DNA of 64,000 bases from Curtobacterium guangdongense (GCF_049341845.1 NZ_JBMPIT010000006.1:186001-250000), one strand, 5' to 3'. Positions 7,624 through 17,106 are shown, counted from the first letter of the stretch. The notes: generated by a model from the sequence alone, not told the origin. Program-made: numbers and translations.

Positions 7624-9006
7624 TCAGCTCCGGTCGGCGGTCTGCCCGGCGGTCGTGCGACCGAGCGACGCGTCGATCATCTCGTCGCGCGGGACGACCT
7701 TGACGCGCGCACGGCCGTGCGGCTCGCCGAGCGCGATCTCGTGCGCATCCAACCGGTGCCACCCCTCGAGGTCCGTGAACTCCACGCCGCGCTCGCGCAG
7801 CAGCGCCGGGATCGCCTCGGGGGACGGGTCTTCGGGGGTCCACCAGCTCGCCTGGTCCCCCACGATGTGCTGCACGGTCTCCATCGCGTCCGACTTCGTG
7901 TGGCCGATGAGCCCGACGGGTCCGCGCTTGATCCAACCGGTCGCGTAGACGCCGGGGATCTGGCGGTTGTCGTCGTCGAGGACCTTGCCCTCGTGGTTCG
8001 GGATGACGCCGTGTCGCTCGTCGAACGGCACACCGGGGAGCTCGGACCCGAAGTACCCGACCGCGCGGTAGGCCGCCTGGATCGGGATCTCGCGGATCTC
8101 GCCGGTGCCCTCGACGCCGCCCTGCCCGTTCGGCCGGGTGCGCTCGTACCGGATCGCGGTCAGCTTGCCGTCCTCGCCGACGAACTCGAGCGGCTTCGCG
8201 TAGAAGTGCAGGTGGAGCCGACGACTGGCGGTGCCGGGCTCGCGCTTCCGCCACTGCTCGAGGACACGGTTGATGACCATGACCTGCTTGTTCGTCTGGA
8301 TCGCCGTGAGCGATGCCTCGTCGTGGTCGAAGTCCTCGTCGTACACGACCATGTCGACGTCGGGGACCTCGCCGAGCTCGCGGAGTTCGAGCGGGGTGAA
8401 CTTCACCTGCGCGGGGCCACGGCGGCCGAAGACGTGCACGTCGGTGACGGGCGACGCCTTGAGTCCCTCGTAGACGTTGTCCGGGATCTCGGTCGGCAGC
8501 AGGTCGTCGGCGTGCTTGGCGAGGATGCGCGACACGTCGAGGGCGACGTTGCCGTTGCCGATGACCGCGACGCTCTCCGCGGTGAGCGGCCAGGTGCGCG
8601 GCACGTCGGGGTGCCCGTCGAACCAGCTGACGAAGTCGGCGGCGCCGTACGAGCCCTCGAGGTCGACACCGGGGATGTCGAGGTCGGCGTCCTTGATGGC
8701 ACCGGTCGAGAACACGACCGCGTTGTAGTGCTTCTTGAGGTCGTCGAGGGTGATGTCCTCGCCGAAGCGGACGTTGCCGAAGATGCGGATGTCGCCGCGG
8801 TCGAGCACGTCGCGGAGGGCGTTCACGATGCCCTTGATGCGCGGGTGGTCCGGTGCGACGCCGTAGCGGACCAGACCGTACGGTGCCGGCAGCTGCTCGA
8901 AGAGGTCGATCGACACGTCGTACGCGTGCGCTTCCCGCAGGAGGATGTCCGCGGCGTAGATGCCGGCGGGGCCGGCGCCGACGATGGCGAGGCGGAGGGT
9001 GGGCAC
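7624..9006 (-). CDS. fprA: FprA-type ferredoxin/adrenodoxin NADP+ reductase
   Basis: The 460-residue flavoprotein follows the adrenodoxin-reductase fold: FAD motif VGAGPAGIYAADIL at residues 9-22, APYGLVRYGVAPDHP at 41-55, and a second dinucleotide site VAVIGNGNVALDVSR at about 156-170 for NADP. It should move electrons from NAD(P)H to ferredoxins, as in mycobacterial FprA. The start is GTG 9006, preceded by GGAGACGATCA. It is transcribed with the polyprenyl synthase gene upstream and the DUF418 gene downstream. The physiological ferredoxin partner is not in the window. Confidence 0.9.
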   Translation of the reverse strand: MPTLRLAIVGAGPAGIYAADILLREAHAYDVSIDLFEQLPAPYGLVRYGVAPDHPRIKGIVNALRDVLDRGDIRIFGNVRFGEDITLDDLKKHYNAVVFSTGAIKDADLDIPGVDLEGSYGAADFVSWFDGHPDVPRTWPLTAESVAVIGNGNVALDVSRILAKHADDLLPTEIPDNVYEGLKASPVTDVHVFGRRGPAQVKFTPLELRELGEVPDVDMVVYDEDFDHDEASLTAIQTNKQVMVINRVLEQWRKREPGTASRRLHLHFYAKPLEFVGEDGKLTAIRYERTRPNGQGGVEGTGEIREIPIQAAYRAVGYFGSELPGVPFDERHGVIPNHEGKVLDDDNRQIPGVYATGWIKRGPVGLIGHTKSDAMETVQHIVGDQASWWTPEDPSPEAIPALLRERGVEFTDLEGWHRLDAHEIALGEPHGRARVKVVPRDEMIDASLGRTTAGQTADRS

Positions 9007-9063
9007 TGATCGTCTCCAGTTTCGTTCGGGTGGGGTGCTCCCGGTGGCGTGTGGTCGCCGCAG

Positions 9064-10140
9064 CTAGTGCGTGCGGTCCACGACGGACTCGGCGAACCGG
9101 GTGAGGGCGCGCTTCACGACGCCGTCCGGCAGGGGTGCGAGGGCAACCACGGCTTCGTCCGCCCACTGGCCGGCGAGCGCACGGGTCGCCGCGGTCGCCT
9201 CGTGATCGCGGAGTGCTGCGACGGCCGACAGGTACGCGTCCGTGGTGACCGCGTCGTCCGGCGCACCGGTGACGTCGCGCTCGATCCGCTCGACGAGCTC
9301 GGCCGCGCCCGGATCGGAGGCGGCACGGCGGCGGAGCTGCAGCAGGGGCAGCGTCTCGACGCCAGCGCGCAGGTCGTTGCCGGCGATCTTGCCGGTCTTG
9401 TCCTTCGCCGGGGCGAGGTCGATGACGTCGTCCACGAGCTGGAACGCGACGCCGACCTTCTCGCCGAACGTCCCGACGGCGTCGAGGTAGGCACGGTCCG
9501 CACCGGAGAACAGCACGCCGGCGCGGGCGGCGGTCGCGATGAGGGAGCCGGTCTTGTCGCTGAGGACCTGGATGTAGTGCTCGAGCGGGTCGTCGTCCGG
9601 CTGGGGGCCGGTGGTCTCGTGGAGCTGCCCCATGCACAGGCGCTGGAACGTCTCCGCCTGCATCCGGATGCCCTCGGGCCCGAGGTCCGCCGTGATGAGG
9701 CTGGCACGGGCGAAGAGCAGGTCACCGGTGAGGATCGCGACGTTGTTGCCGTAGGTGACGTGGGCGGCCGGGACCCCGCGGCGCACGGGTGCCTCGTCCA
9801 TGACGTCGTCGTGGTACAGCGAAGCGAGGTGGGTCGTCTCGACGCTCACCGCCGCCTTCACGACGTGGTCGGTGACGCCGTTGCCGAGCTGCGCGATGAG
9901 CAGCGTCAGCGTCGGCCGGATCCGCTTGCCCCCGGCCGAGAGCAGGTAGCGGCTCGTCGTGTCGGCGAGGGTGTCGGCGGAGCGCATGGCGTCCTCGAGG
10001 CCCTGCTCGACGAGTTCGAGTCCGTCGTCGACCGCGGTGATGAACCGACGCTCCGCCGGACTGGCGAACATCCGCTCGCCGATGCCGAGCGACGCTCGGA
10101 GACTCGGTGCGCGGCGTGCGACCGGGACGCTCGGGTTCAA
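9064..10140 (-). CDS. Long-chain polyprenyl diphosphate synthase
   Basis: This 358-residue trans-isoprenyl diphosphate synthase has the first Asp-rich motif DDVMD at 111-115, GGKRIRP at 70-76 and the second motif DDVID at 237-241. By context between menG and other men genes it supplies the side chain of menaquinone, extending farnesyl or geranylgeranyl diphosphate in the cytoplasm. The frame opens with TTG at 10140, which has GGAG six bases upstream; ATG at codon 24 is the alternative. Chain length (hepta- to decaprenyl) cannot be read reliably. Confidence 0.9.
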   Translation of the reverse strand: MNPSVPVARRAPSLRASLGIGERMFASPAERRFITAVDDGLELVEQGLEDAMRSADTLADTTSRYLLSAGGKRIRPTLTLLIAQLGNGVTDHVVKAAVSVETTHLASLYHDDVMDEAPVRRGVPAAHVTYGNNVAILTGDLLFARASLITADLGPEGIRMQAETFQRLCMGQLHETTGPQPDDDPLEHYIQVLSDKTGSLIATAARAGVLFSGADRAYLDAVGTFGEKVGVAFQLVDDVIDLAPAKDKTGKIAGNDLRAGVETLPLLQLRRRAASDPGAAELVERIERDVTGAPDDAVTTDAYLSAVAALRDHEATAATRALAGQWADEAVVALAPLPDGVVKRALTRFAESVVDRTH

Positions 10141-10184
10141 GTGCTGCTCCGTGTTTCGGGGAAGTCCGTCGGGGTGGGGGCCGG

Positions 10185-10976
10185 TCAGCTGTCGGTCGGC
10201 TCGACGCTCGGCTGCTCGCCGGTCGCCTGGTGCTCACGACGGGCCTTCGCACGCCGCGCGACGGATTCTCGGACCGTCCCCGCGACGGGCTTGCGACCGC
10301 GGTGCAGTGCGACGATACCGGCCGTGAGGTTGCGGTGGGCCACCATCGTGAAGCCGACACCACGGAGCCACTGGCTGAGGACCTGCTGGTCCGGCCACGC
10401 CTCGATCGACTCGGCGAGGTACTTGTAGGCCGCCGGATTGCTGCTCGAGAGCTTCGCGATACCGGGCAGGACGCGCTTGAGGTAGGTGCCGTACCCGAAC
10501 CGCAGGGCGGCGAGCGGCGGCGTGGAGAACTCGCAGATGACGACGCGGCCGCCGGGCTTCAGGACCCGGAGCATCTCGGTGAGCGCCTGCATCGGGTCGT
10601 TCACGTTGCGCAGGCCGAACGAGATCGTGACGGCGTCGAACGTGTCGTCGTCGAACGGCAGGTGCTCCGCGTCGCCCTCGACGAAGGTGATCTCGGGGTG
10701 GCGCTCACGACCGACGGTGATCATGCCGGCGGAGAGGTCGAGCGCCGTGACGTCCGCGCCCTTCTTGGCGAACGCCGCAGCGCTCGTGCCCGTCCCGGCG
10801 GCGATGTCGAGCACGCGCTCACCGGGCTGGGGGTCGACGGCGCGCACGGTCGCCACTCGCCAGAGCGGGGCGTTGCCGGCGGAGAGGATGTCGTTGGTGA
10901 GGTCGTACTTCTCCGCGACGTCGTCGAACATGGCCGCCACCTCGTCCGGCCGCTTGTGCATGTCCGCTCTACTCAC
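10185..10976 (-). CDS. menG: Demethylmenaquinone methyltransferase
   Basis: The 263-residue class I methyltransferase has the UbiE/MenG blocks MFDDVAEKYDLTNDILS at about 16-32, the SAM site VLDIAAGTGTSAAAFA at 55-70, and SFGLRNVNDPMQAL. It methylates demethylmenaquinone in the last step of menaquinone synthesis. I place the start at GTG 10976 because TAGGAT ends seven bases before it, giving a leaderless mRNA; ATG 10961 is the internal alternative. The promoter lies back to back with that of menF, so both ends of the pathway share a divergent control region. Confidence 0.93.
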   Translation of the reverse strand: MSRADMHKRPDEVAAMFDDVAEKYDLTNDILSAGNAPLWRVATVRAVDPQPGERVLDIAAGTGTSAAAFAKKGADVTALDLSAGMITVGRERHPEITFVEGDAEHLPFDDDTFDAVTISFGLRNVNDPMQALTEMLRVLKPGGRVVICEFSTPPLAALRFGYGTYLKRVLPGIAKLSSSNPAAYKYLAESIEAWPDQQVLSQWLRGVGFTMVAHRNLTAGIVALHRGRKPVAGTVRESVARRAKARREHQATGEQPSVEPTDS

Positions 10977-11084
10977 CCGACCAATCCTAGAGGTCCGTCC
11001 CGTGCGTTCCCGGGACACGCGGCGCGGCGTCCCGCTGCACGCGGCGCGGCGCTCGCGTCCGGGCGGCGCGCGTACGATCGTCCC

Positions 11085-12344
11085 GTGACCCGAACCGCCA
11101 CGGCGGCCCCGCCGCTCACGGTCTCGACCCGGATCCTCGACGACCCGGGCGCCGTGCTCCGCCACACGCTCCCCGACACCCCGCTCGCCTTCGTGCGCAA
11201 CGGTGACGGCATCGTCGGCATCGGCGAGGCGCTCCGGTTCGAGTTCACCGGCCCGGCCAGGATGCGCGACGCGGCGGAGGCCTGGAAGACCATCGCCGAG
11301 CGCGCGGTGGTCGACGACCCGGTGCAGCTCCGAGGGTCCGGTCTCGTCGCGTTCGGCGCGTTCGCGTTCGCCGACGACTCGGCCGCGACCAGCGTGCTGA
11401 TCGTGCCGCGGGTCGTCGTCGGACGCCGGCGCGGCAAGGCATGGCTGACCGCGATCGACACCACGCCCGACCCGGCTCCCCTGGCCTTCACCCGGACCTC
11501 GGTGCCCGTCCCGCACGTGGGACCACACCTGTCCGTCACGTTCTCCCCCGGGCGCATCGACGAGGACGCCTACGCCGCGTCGGTCGCCGAGGCCGTCCGA
11601 CGGATCACCGCCGGCGACGCGCAGAAGGTCGTCCTCGCCCGGGACCTCGTCGGCTCGCTGCCCCCTGGTGCCGACCGCCGTGCGCTCCTCCTCGACCTCG
11701 CCGACACCTACCCGCAGTGCGTCACGTTCGCCGTGGACGGCCTGGTGGGAGCGACACCGGAGACCCTCGCACGCACCGACGGCACACGACTCACCGCCCG
11801 GGTGCTCGCCGGCAGTGCAGCACGTGGCACCGACGCCGTGTCGGACCGCGCCGCCGCCGAAGCACTGGCATCGAGCGCGAAGGACGTCTCCGAGCACGCG
11901 TTCGCGATCAGGAGCCTCGTCGACGCGCTCCGCCCGCTCGCCACGGACCTGCGGGTCGACCCGGAGCCGTTCCGCCTGCAGCTGCCGAACCTGTGGCACC
12001 TCGCCAGCGACGTCCAGGCGACGCTGCCCGTCGGGACGACGTCGCTCGACATCGCCGACGCGCTGCACCCGACCGCCGCCGTCGCCGGGACCCCGACCGA
12101 CGTGGCCGTCCGGCTGGTGGCCGAGCTCGAAGGGGTCGACCGGGGTCGGTACGCCGGACCCGTCGGCTGGCTCGGCGCGTCGGGCGACGGCGAGTGGATG
12201 CTGGCGCTCCGGAGCGCCGAGATCGACCCCGACGGCGCCGTGCGGGCCTGGGCCGGCGCGGGCATCGTCGGCGAGTCGGATCCGGCGCGCGAGGTCGCGG
12301 AGACCGCGCTGAAGTTCCGCCCGATCCGCGACGCGCTGGCGTAG
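11085..12344 (+). CDS. menF: Isochorismate synthase
   Basis: The 419-residue protein has the chorismate-binding fold; IDEDAYAASVAEAVRRITAG and QKVVLARDL open the catalytic domain, with ATPETLART, GTPTDVAVRL and GRYAGPVGW towards the C-terminus. It converts chorismate to isochorismate, the first committed step to menaquinone. Anthranilate or salicylate synthases are related, but the men neighbours decide the call. GTG 11085 follows a TACGAT box by six bases (leaderless). It is divergent from menG and convergent with menD. Confidence 0.9.
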   Translation: MTRTATAAPPLTVSTRILDDPGAVLRHTLPDTPLAFVRNGDGIVGIGEALRFEFTGPARMRDAAEAWKTIAERAVVDDPVQLRGSGLVAFGAFAFADDSAATSVLIVPRVVVGRRRGKAWLTAIDTTPDPAPLAFTRTSVPVPHVGPHLSVTFSPGRIDEDAYAASVAEAVRRITAGDAQKVVLARDLVGSLPPGADRRALLLDLADTYPQCVTFAVDGLVGATPETLARTDGTRLTARVLAGSAARGTDAVSDRAAAEALASSAKDVSEHAFAIRSLVDALRPLATDLRVDPEPFRLQLPNLWHLASDVQATLPVGTTSLDIADALHPTAAVAGTPTDVAVRLVAELEGVDRGRYAGPVGWLGASGDGEWMLALRSAEIDPDGAVRAWAGAGIVGESDPAREVAETALKFRPIRDALA

Positions 12345-12449
12345 GGCAGCGCGCGGGTTCCCGCTCCGTCTCTCTCACCCCCCGACTCGGGCCGATGGGG
12401 AGCGAGTCGAGCCAGAGAACGAGAGCGCGTTCAGGAGCGCAGCGCGGGC

Positions 12450-14300
12450 TCAGTCGGCCAGGGGCACCTCGATGACCACTCGCTCGGCGGGGTCGGTGAG
12501 CACCTGCTCGAGGTCGCCCCACGTCGCCGCGCGGCGGTACTCCCACCCGAGCCCCGTGACGACCCGCTCGACGTCGACGTGTTGCGGCGTCGTCATCATG
12601 CGGCGCATGTCCGACGCCGGGGTGGTCTCGGCGACCTCCAGCCCGCGGAAGATCGCGCCGCCGGAGTCGTTGCCGACGACGACCTGCACGCGGCTGGTGC
12701 GTTCCTCGGTCCCGGTGACGAACGCCCCGAGGTCGTGCAGGAACGTCAGGTCCCCGAGGAGCACGCGGGTCGTCCCGCCGGCCGCCTGCGTCTGCTCGAG
12801 CGCGGCGGCGATCCCGAGCGCGGTGGACACCGTGCCGTCGATGCCGGCGAGCCCGCGGTTGGCGTGCACGCGGATCTTCTTGCCGAGGACGCGACCGTCG
12901 GCCACGCGGATGATCTGGGACGCGCCGAGGACCAACCGGTCGTGCGGCCACGTCACGCCCCACACGGCGTCGGCGAGCATCGCCCGGTCGACCGGTCGAC
13001 GACGCAGCGCGACCTCGTCGCGGAGGAACCGGTTGCGTTCGGCGCGGTCTTCCGACCGCTTCGCGTCCAGGTCCGGCCCGGCGTCGCCGTTGCCGAGCGC
13101 GGCTCGGCTCGCGGCCACCCAGCGACCCACCCACGCGCGGTGCTCCGGACGGGTCCGGCCCGTCACGGTGACATCGGAGACCAGCCGGGAGGCTCGGCTC
13201 GGGTCGGAGGCTCGGCTCGGGTCGTACGCGTCGGCTCCGGCCCCGCGGACGGTCACCACCTCGACGTCGTCGCGCTGCAGGAGCGCCGGGACCTCGCGGC
13301 TGAGCGTCGGGTGGCCGAGCACGACGGCACGGCGGACCCGGCCGCCGAAGTCCGGGTCGCGCAGCAGCTCGCGGTAGGTCACGGCCAGGTTCCGCCCGAA
13401 GCGCGCTCCGCTCGACACCTCGGCCAGCAACGGCGCACCGAGCTCCCACGCCACGCGCTCGGCGTCCTCGCCGGCGTCGTGCCCGGCGATCACGACAGTC
13501 GCGGGCTCGTCGTCCGGGGTGAGCTCCGCGACGGGGAGCCCGGTGTGGACGCGGCGGGTGGCGAACGCGAGGTCGATCTCGTCCTCCGGGACGCCCTCGA
13601 CGTCGGTGAGCGTCGCGGAGAGCGGTTCGCGGAAGGCGACGTCCAGCTGCACGGGCCCCGGCTGCCCGGTGTGTCCCGATGCCGCGGCGACGGTCTCGCG
13701 CACGGTGCTCCGGATGGTGTCGCGGGTGCTGTCGTCGACGCCGTGCTGGGTCGGGGCCTCGACCTCGCGGACGAACGAGACCGCCTGCGCGAAGATGCCG
13801 GGCTGGACGGTGGTCTGGTTGCTGCCGATCCCGCGGAGTTCGGCCGGACGGTCGGCGGACACGACGATCATCGGCACGCCGGAGTGGTGCGCTTCGAGCA
13901 CGGCCGGGTGCAGGTTCGCGACGGCGGTGCCGGAGGTCGTGACCACGAGCGCGGGACGACCGGTCTCGACGGCGAGCCCGAGCGCGAAGAACCCGGCCGT
14001 CCGCTCGTCGAGTCGCACGTGCACGGTGACGCCGCCGGCACGTTCGAGGGCGACCGCCGCGAGGGCGAGGGCTTGGGATCGGGATCCGGGGCTCACGACG
14101 ACGTCGGTGACCCCGGCGCGGGCGAACTCCTGCAGGAGCGCGAGGGCGAAGTCGGACGCCGGGCTGCCGGAGCCCTGCTGAACGCCGTCAGCGATCGGTG
14201 CGGCCGTCGTCGTCGGTGTCGTGGAACTGCTCTTCGAGGTTGCGGAGGGTCGCGTCGTCCTGGTCCTTGTCCGTGCGGGGCCGCTCGGGAGCCTGCTCAC
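12450..14300 (-). CDS. menD: SEPHCHC synthase (thiamine-diphosphate enzyme of menaquinone synthesis)
   Basis: The ThDP-dependent protein joins isochorismate and 2-oxoglutarate to form SEPHCHC. It shows the PYR domain (DVVVSPGSRSQALALA, LDERTAGFFALGLA, TTSGTAVANLHPAVLEA) and the PP domain (GDLTFLHDLGAF, then NDSGGAIF). The start is uncertain: the homologous part begins near SDFALALLQEF, yet the last ATG/GTG/TTG in frame is GTG 14300, inside the upstream gene; an ATC at 14195 near that gene's stop is a possible rare start. Residues encoded at 13189-13224 contain a perfect six-residue duplication DPSRAS from an 18-bp tandem repeat. Confidence 0.9.
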   Translation of the reverse strand: MSRLPSGPARTRTRTTRPSATSKSSSTTPTTTAAPIADGVQQGSGSPASDFALALLQEFARAGVTDVVVSPGSRSQALALAAVALERAGGVTVHVRLDERTAGFFALGLAVETGRPALVVTTSGTAVANLHPAVLEAHHSGVPMIVVSADRPAELRGIGSNQTTVQPGIFAQAVSFVREVEAPTQHGVDDSTRDTIRSTVRETVAAASGHTGQPGPVQLDVAFREPLSATLTDVEGVPEDEIDLAFATRRVHTGLPVAELTPDDEPATVVIAGHDAGEDAERVAWELGAPLLAEVSSGARFGRNLAVTYRELLRDPDFGGRVRRAVVLGHPTLSREVPALLQRDDVEVVTVRGAGADAYDPSRASDPSRASRLVSDVTVTGRTRPEHRAWVGRWVAASRAALGNGDAGPDLDAKRSEDRAERNRFLRDEVALRRRPVDRAMLADAVWGVTWPHDRLVLGASQIIRVADGRVLGKKIRVHANRGLAGIDGTVSTALGIAAALEQTQAAGGTTRVLLGDLTFLHDLGAFVTGTEERTSRVQVVVGNDSGGAIFRGLEVAETTPASDMRRMMTTPQHVDVERVVTGLGWEYRRAATWGDLEQVLTDPAERVVIEVPLAD

Positions 14301-14541
14301 CGAGGAAGTCCGGGTCGTCTTCGGGACCACGGTACCGGGCGACGCGCTCCGGAGCCGCCGGGGCCCGGCCGAGCAGGAACCAGAGGACCCCGCCGAGGAC
14401 CGGCAGGATGATGATCAAGAGGATCCAGAGGCCGCGCCCGAGCGATCGGATGCGGTGCTTCGGCATCGTGGCGCAGTCGATGAGCGTGAAGACCGTGAAC
14501 GCCACGGCGGCGACGACGACGACGAGCCACAAGCGGACCAT
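14188..14541 (-). CDS. PLDc_N domain small membrane protein
   Basis: The 117-residue protein has two membrane segments (RLWLVVVVAAVAFTVFTLID and GLWILLIIILPVLGGVLWFLLG) joined by MPKHRIRSLGR, then an acidic hydrophilic tail. This is the PLDc_N/cardiolipin synthase N-terminal module standing alone, as found in many actinobacteria, with no catalytic HKD motif; its function is unknown. TACACT ends seven bases before ATG 14541 (leaderless). The menD frame overlaps its 3' end, so menD may be read from the same mRNA. Confidence 0.82.
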   Translation of the reverse strand: MVRLWLVVVVAAVAFTVFTLIDCATMPKHRIRSLGRGLWILLIIILPVLGGVLWFLLGRAPAAPERVARYRGPEDDPDFLGEQAPERPRTDKDQDDATLRNLEEQFHDTDDDGRTDR

Positions 14542-14606
14542 GCCCAGGAGTGTAGGTGCACAGGCTGTGACCGACCTCACGGTTGACGGGTCCGTAGACT
14601 TGCCGG

Positions 14607-14924
14607 GTGAAAGCGTGGCTCGTGTACACCCTCGCCCGTCTCGGGATCTTCGCGGCGGCGCTGGTCGTCCTGTTCGTGATCGGTCTCCCGTGGTACTGGG
14701 CGACGATCGGCGCGGCGCTCATCGGCCTGCTCGTCTCGTACATCGCGCTGCCGAAGCTCCGCTCGCAGGTGACGACGAGCATGGCGAACCGACGCGGCCG
14801 TCCGGAGCGGGACGCCGACTCCGACTTCGAGGACGACTTCGTCTCGGCCTCGGACACCGACGCGGAGGCCCCGGTGTCGGACGCCGACCGTCACGCGGAG
14901 CGCCGCGAGCACCCCACCGACTGA
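14607..14924 (+). CDS. DUF4229-type small membrane protein
   Basis: The 105-residue protein has two N-terminal helices (WLVYTLARLGIFAAALVVLFVIG and the WATIGAALIGLLVSYIALP segment) and a charged, mainly acidic cytoplasmic tail. The layout matches DUF4229 proteins found within men clusters of Microbacteriaceae; function is unknown. TAGACT ends six bases before GTG 14607 (leaderless). Its promoter is back to back with that of the PLDc_N gene, and it converges on menA. Confidence 0.75.
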   Translation: MKAWLVYTLARLGIFAAALVVLFVIGLPWYWATIGAALIGLLVSYIALPKLRSQVTTSMANRRGRPERDADSDFEDDFVSASDTDAEAPVSDADRHAERREHPTD

Positions 14925-14952
14925 CCCGGTTCGCCCCGGCCCGCGGCTCGGG

Positions 14953-15948
14953 CTAGGGCTGCAGCGCGAGCATGACGCCGAGCACGACGCCGTAGGCCAG
15001 CGACCCGAACGACGACAGCTGCAGCGCGGTGATGAGCTCACGCGGCTTGCGGGACGACACCCCGATCGCGAGTGCCGGCAGCACCAGCAGCAGCGAGAAG
15101 TACGTGAAGCCGGTCCGGAAGTACAGCAGCACGAACCAGACGAGCAGCACGTACGGCAGCAGCAGGAACAGGCCGTAGAGCACGCGGGCGACCGGCAGCC
15201 CGACGGTGACCGCGAGGGTCCGCTTGCCGGCGAGCCGGTCCTCGTCGATGTCGCGGATGTTGTTCACCATCAGCACCGCACAGGCGAAGAACCCGGCGGC
15301 GACGGCCGCTGCCCAGCCACTCGCGGTGACCCGGCCGATGAGCACGTACTCGGTCCCGAGCACGGCGACGAGACCGAAGAACACGAAGACGAAGACCTCG
15401 CCGAGCGCGTTGTACCCGTAGGGCTTCTTGCCGCCGGTGTAGAACCACGCGGCGACGATCGCTGCGGCGCCGACGATCAGCAGCCACCAGAGCTGGGTGA
15501 GGACCACGATGACGATGCCGGCGACGGCGGCGAGCCCGAAGAACGTCAGGGCGACCGTCAGCACCGTGCGCGGCTTCGCGAGGCCGGCGCCCGTGAGCCG
15601 GGCGGGGCCCACACGGAACTCGTCGGTCCCCCGGACGCCGTCCGAGTAGTCGTTGCTGTAGTTCACGCCGATCTGCAGGAACAGGGCGACGAGCAGCGCG
15701 AGGATCGCGATCGTGAGGTGGCCGTCCTTCGCGAGGAACGCGCCGAAGTCACCGGCAATGCCGCTGTCGACGAAGCCCACCGTGGTGCCGAGCACGACCG
15801 GGACGACACCGAGCGTCAGGGTGCGGAGCCGTGCCCCGCCGATCCAGTCGCGTGCGGTCGCGCGACCGCGGGTCCGTGCCGGGGATGCCGCCTTGGCCGG
15901 GTTGCCCGACCTGCCCTGCTTGTGCGTCTCGTTCTTCGCTCGTGCCAC
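14953..15948 (-). CDS. menA: 1,4-dihydroxy-2-naphthoate polyprenyltransferase
   Basis: The 331-residue UbiA-family membrane enzyme attaches the polyprenyl chain to DHNA, yielding demethylmenaquinone. The two Mg-diphosphate motifs are visible: NYSNDYSDG in the first half and NNIRDIDEDRLAGKRTLAV in the second, with eight to nine helices around them. GTG 15948 lies eight bases after TAGGAT; the TTG nine bases further up would overlap that box. The N-terminal 35 residues are a basic cytoplasmic extension. It lies 24 bases downstream of menE. Confidence 0.93.
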   Translation of the reverse strand: MARAKNETHKQGRSGNPAKAASPARTRGRATARDWIGGARLRTLTLGVVPVVLGTTVGFVDSGIAGDFGAFLAKDGHLTIAILALLVALFLQIGVNYSNDYSDGVRGTDEFRVGPARLTGAGLAKPRTVLTVALTFFGLAAVAGIVIVVLTQLWWLLIVGAAAIVAAWFYTGGKKPYGYNALGEVFVFVFFGLVAVLGTEYVLIGRVTASGWAAAVAAGFFACAVLMVNNIRDIDEDRLAGKRTLAVTVGLPVARVLYGLFLLLPYVLLVWFVLLYFRTGFTYFSLLLVLPALAIGVSSRKPRELITALQLSSFGSLAYGVVLGVMLALQP

Positions 15949-15972
15949 GACCGTCAATCCTATTCGCGGGAG

Positions 15973-17106
15973 CTATCGATCAGCGACGAGTGCTCGGATC
16001 GCCCGCCGGTCGGGCTTGCCGGACGCGAGCATCGGCACGCGGTCGACGACCACGACCTCGGCGGGCCTCGCCGCGCGTCCGAGTGCGGCGCCGACGTGGT
16101 CACGGACCGTGTCGAGGTCGAGCGGTGTCGCCGTCACGACGACCGGGACCTCGCCCCACTCCGCCGAGTCCCGACGGGTGACCACCGCGGCGTCCTGCCC
16201 GGGGAGTTCCCGGACGTGACGCTCGACCAGTCCGAGCGGGACCTTCTCGCCACCGGAGATGATCACGTCGTCGAGTCGGCCGAGCACCCGGACGCGGCCG
16301 TCGTCGAGCGTCGCCGCGTCGCCCGTGCGGTACCACCGGAGCCCGTCACGCTCGACGAACGTCGCCGCGGTCCGGTCGTCGTCGCCGAGGTACCCCTCCG
16401 CGAGCATCGGACCGTGCAGCCACAGCTCACTGTCGACGAGCGAGGTGCGGACGGTACCGAACGGTCGTCCGTCGTACACGCACCCGCCGCTCGTCTCGCT
16501 CGCGCCGTACGTGGTGACGACGGGCACACCGGCCGCCACCGCACGCTCACGCAGCGGTGCCGGGGTCGACTGCCCGCCGACGAGGACCGCGTCGAAGCCG
16601 GCCAGCGCTGCCGTCGCACGAGGGTCGTCCAGCACGCGGGCGAGCTGCACCGGGACGAGCGACGTGTACCGACGTGGTGCAGCCGGACCGGTCACGAGCC
16701 GATCGGCCGCGTCCGCGAACGCACCGGCGTCGAAGTGCCCTGCAGCGACGACCGACGGGGTAGTACCCGCCGCGATCGACCGGGTGAGCACGTTGAGGCC
16801 GGCGATGTAGTGCGTGGGCAGCGCGAGCACCCACCCGCCCGGTCCACCGAGGGCAGCGTCGGCTGCGGCCGCGCCGGCGAGGAGCGCGTCGGACGACAGC
16901 GCCACCCGCTTGCCGGTGCCGGTGGAACCGCTCGTCTCGACGACCAGGGCGACCCGCTGCTCGACGGCAGCCGGAGCCGGGGTCGGCAGTGCGGGAGCGT
17001 CCTCGGCGACCGGGAGCAGTGCGGGGCCGCCGGCGAGGGCGGCCTCCAGGCCGCGCAGCACGGCCAGCGGATCCGACGTGCCGAGCCGGACCAGGGGGCG
17101 GGGCAT
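15973..17106 (-). CDS. menE: o-succinylbenzoate--CoA ligase, short form
   Basis: This ANL-family adenylating enzyme has the P-loop ETSGSTGTGKRV near residue 57, YGASETSGG as the A5 motif, YRTGD as A7 and LGRLDDVIISGGEKV with SGKPDRR as the C-terminal motifs. At 377 residues it is shorter than typical MenE (about 480) because the N-terminal part is reduced, as in many actinobacterial versions. It activates o-succinylbenzoate with CoA. Starting 13 bases after the menB stop, it is probably cotranscribed with menB. Confidence 0.9.
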   Translation of the reverse strand: MPRPLVRLGTSDPLAVLRGLEAALAGGPALLPVAEDAPALPTPAPAAVEQRVALVVETSGSTGTGKRVALSSDALLAGAAAADAALGGPGGWVLALPTHYIAGLNVLTRSIAAGTTPSVVAAGHFDAGAFADAADRLVTGPAAPRRYTSLVPVQLARVLDDPRATAALAGFDAVLVGGQSTPAPLRERAVAAGVPVVTTYGASETSGGCVYDGRPFGTVRTSLVDSELWLHGPMLAEGYLGDDDRTAATFVERDGLRWYRTGDAATLDDGRVRVLGRLDDVIISGGEKVPLGLVERHVRELPGQDAAVVTRRDSAEWGEVPVVVTATPLDLDTVRDHVGAALGRAARPAEVVVVDRVPMLASGKPDRRAIRALVADR

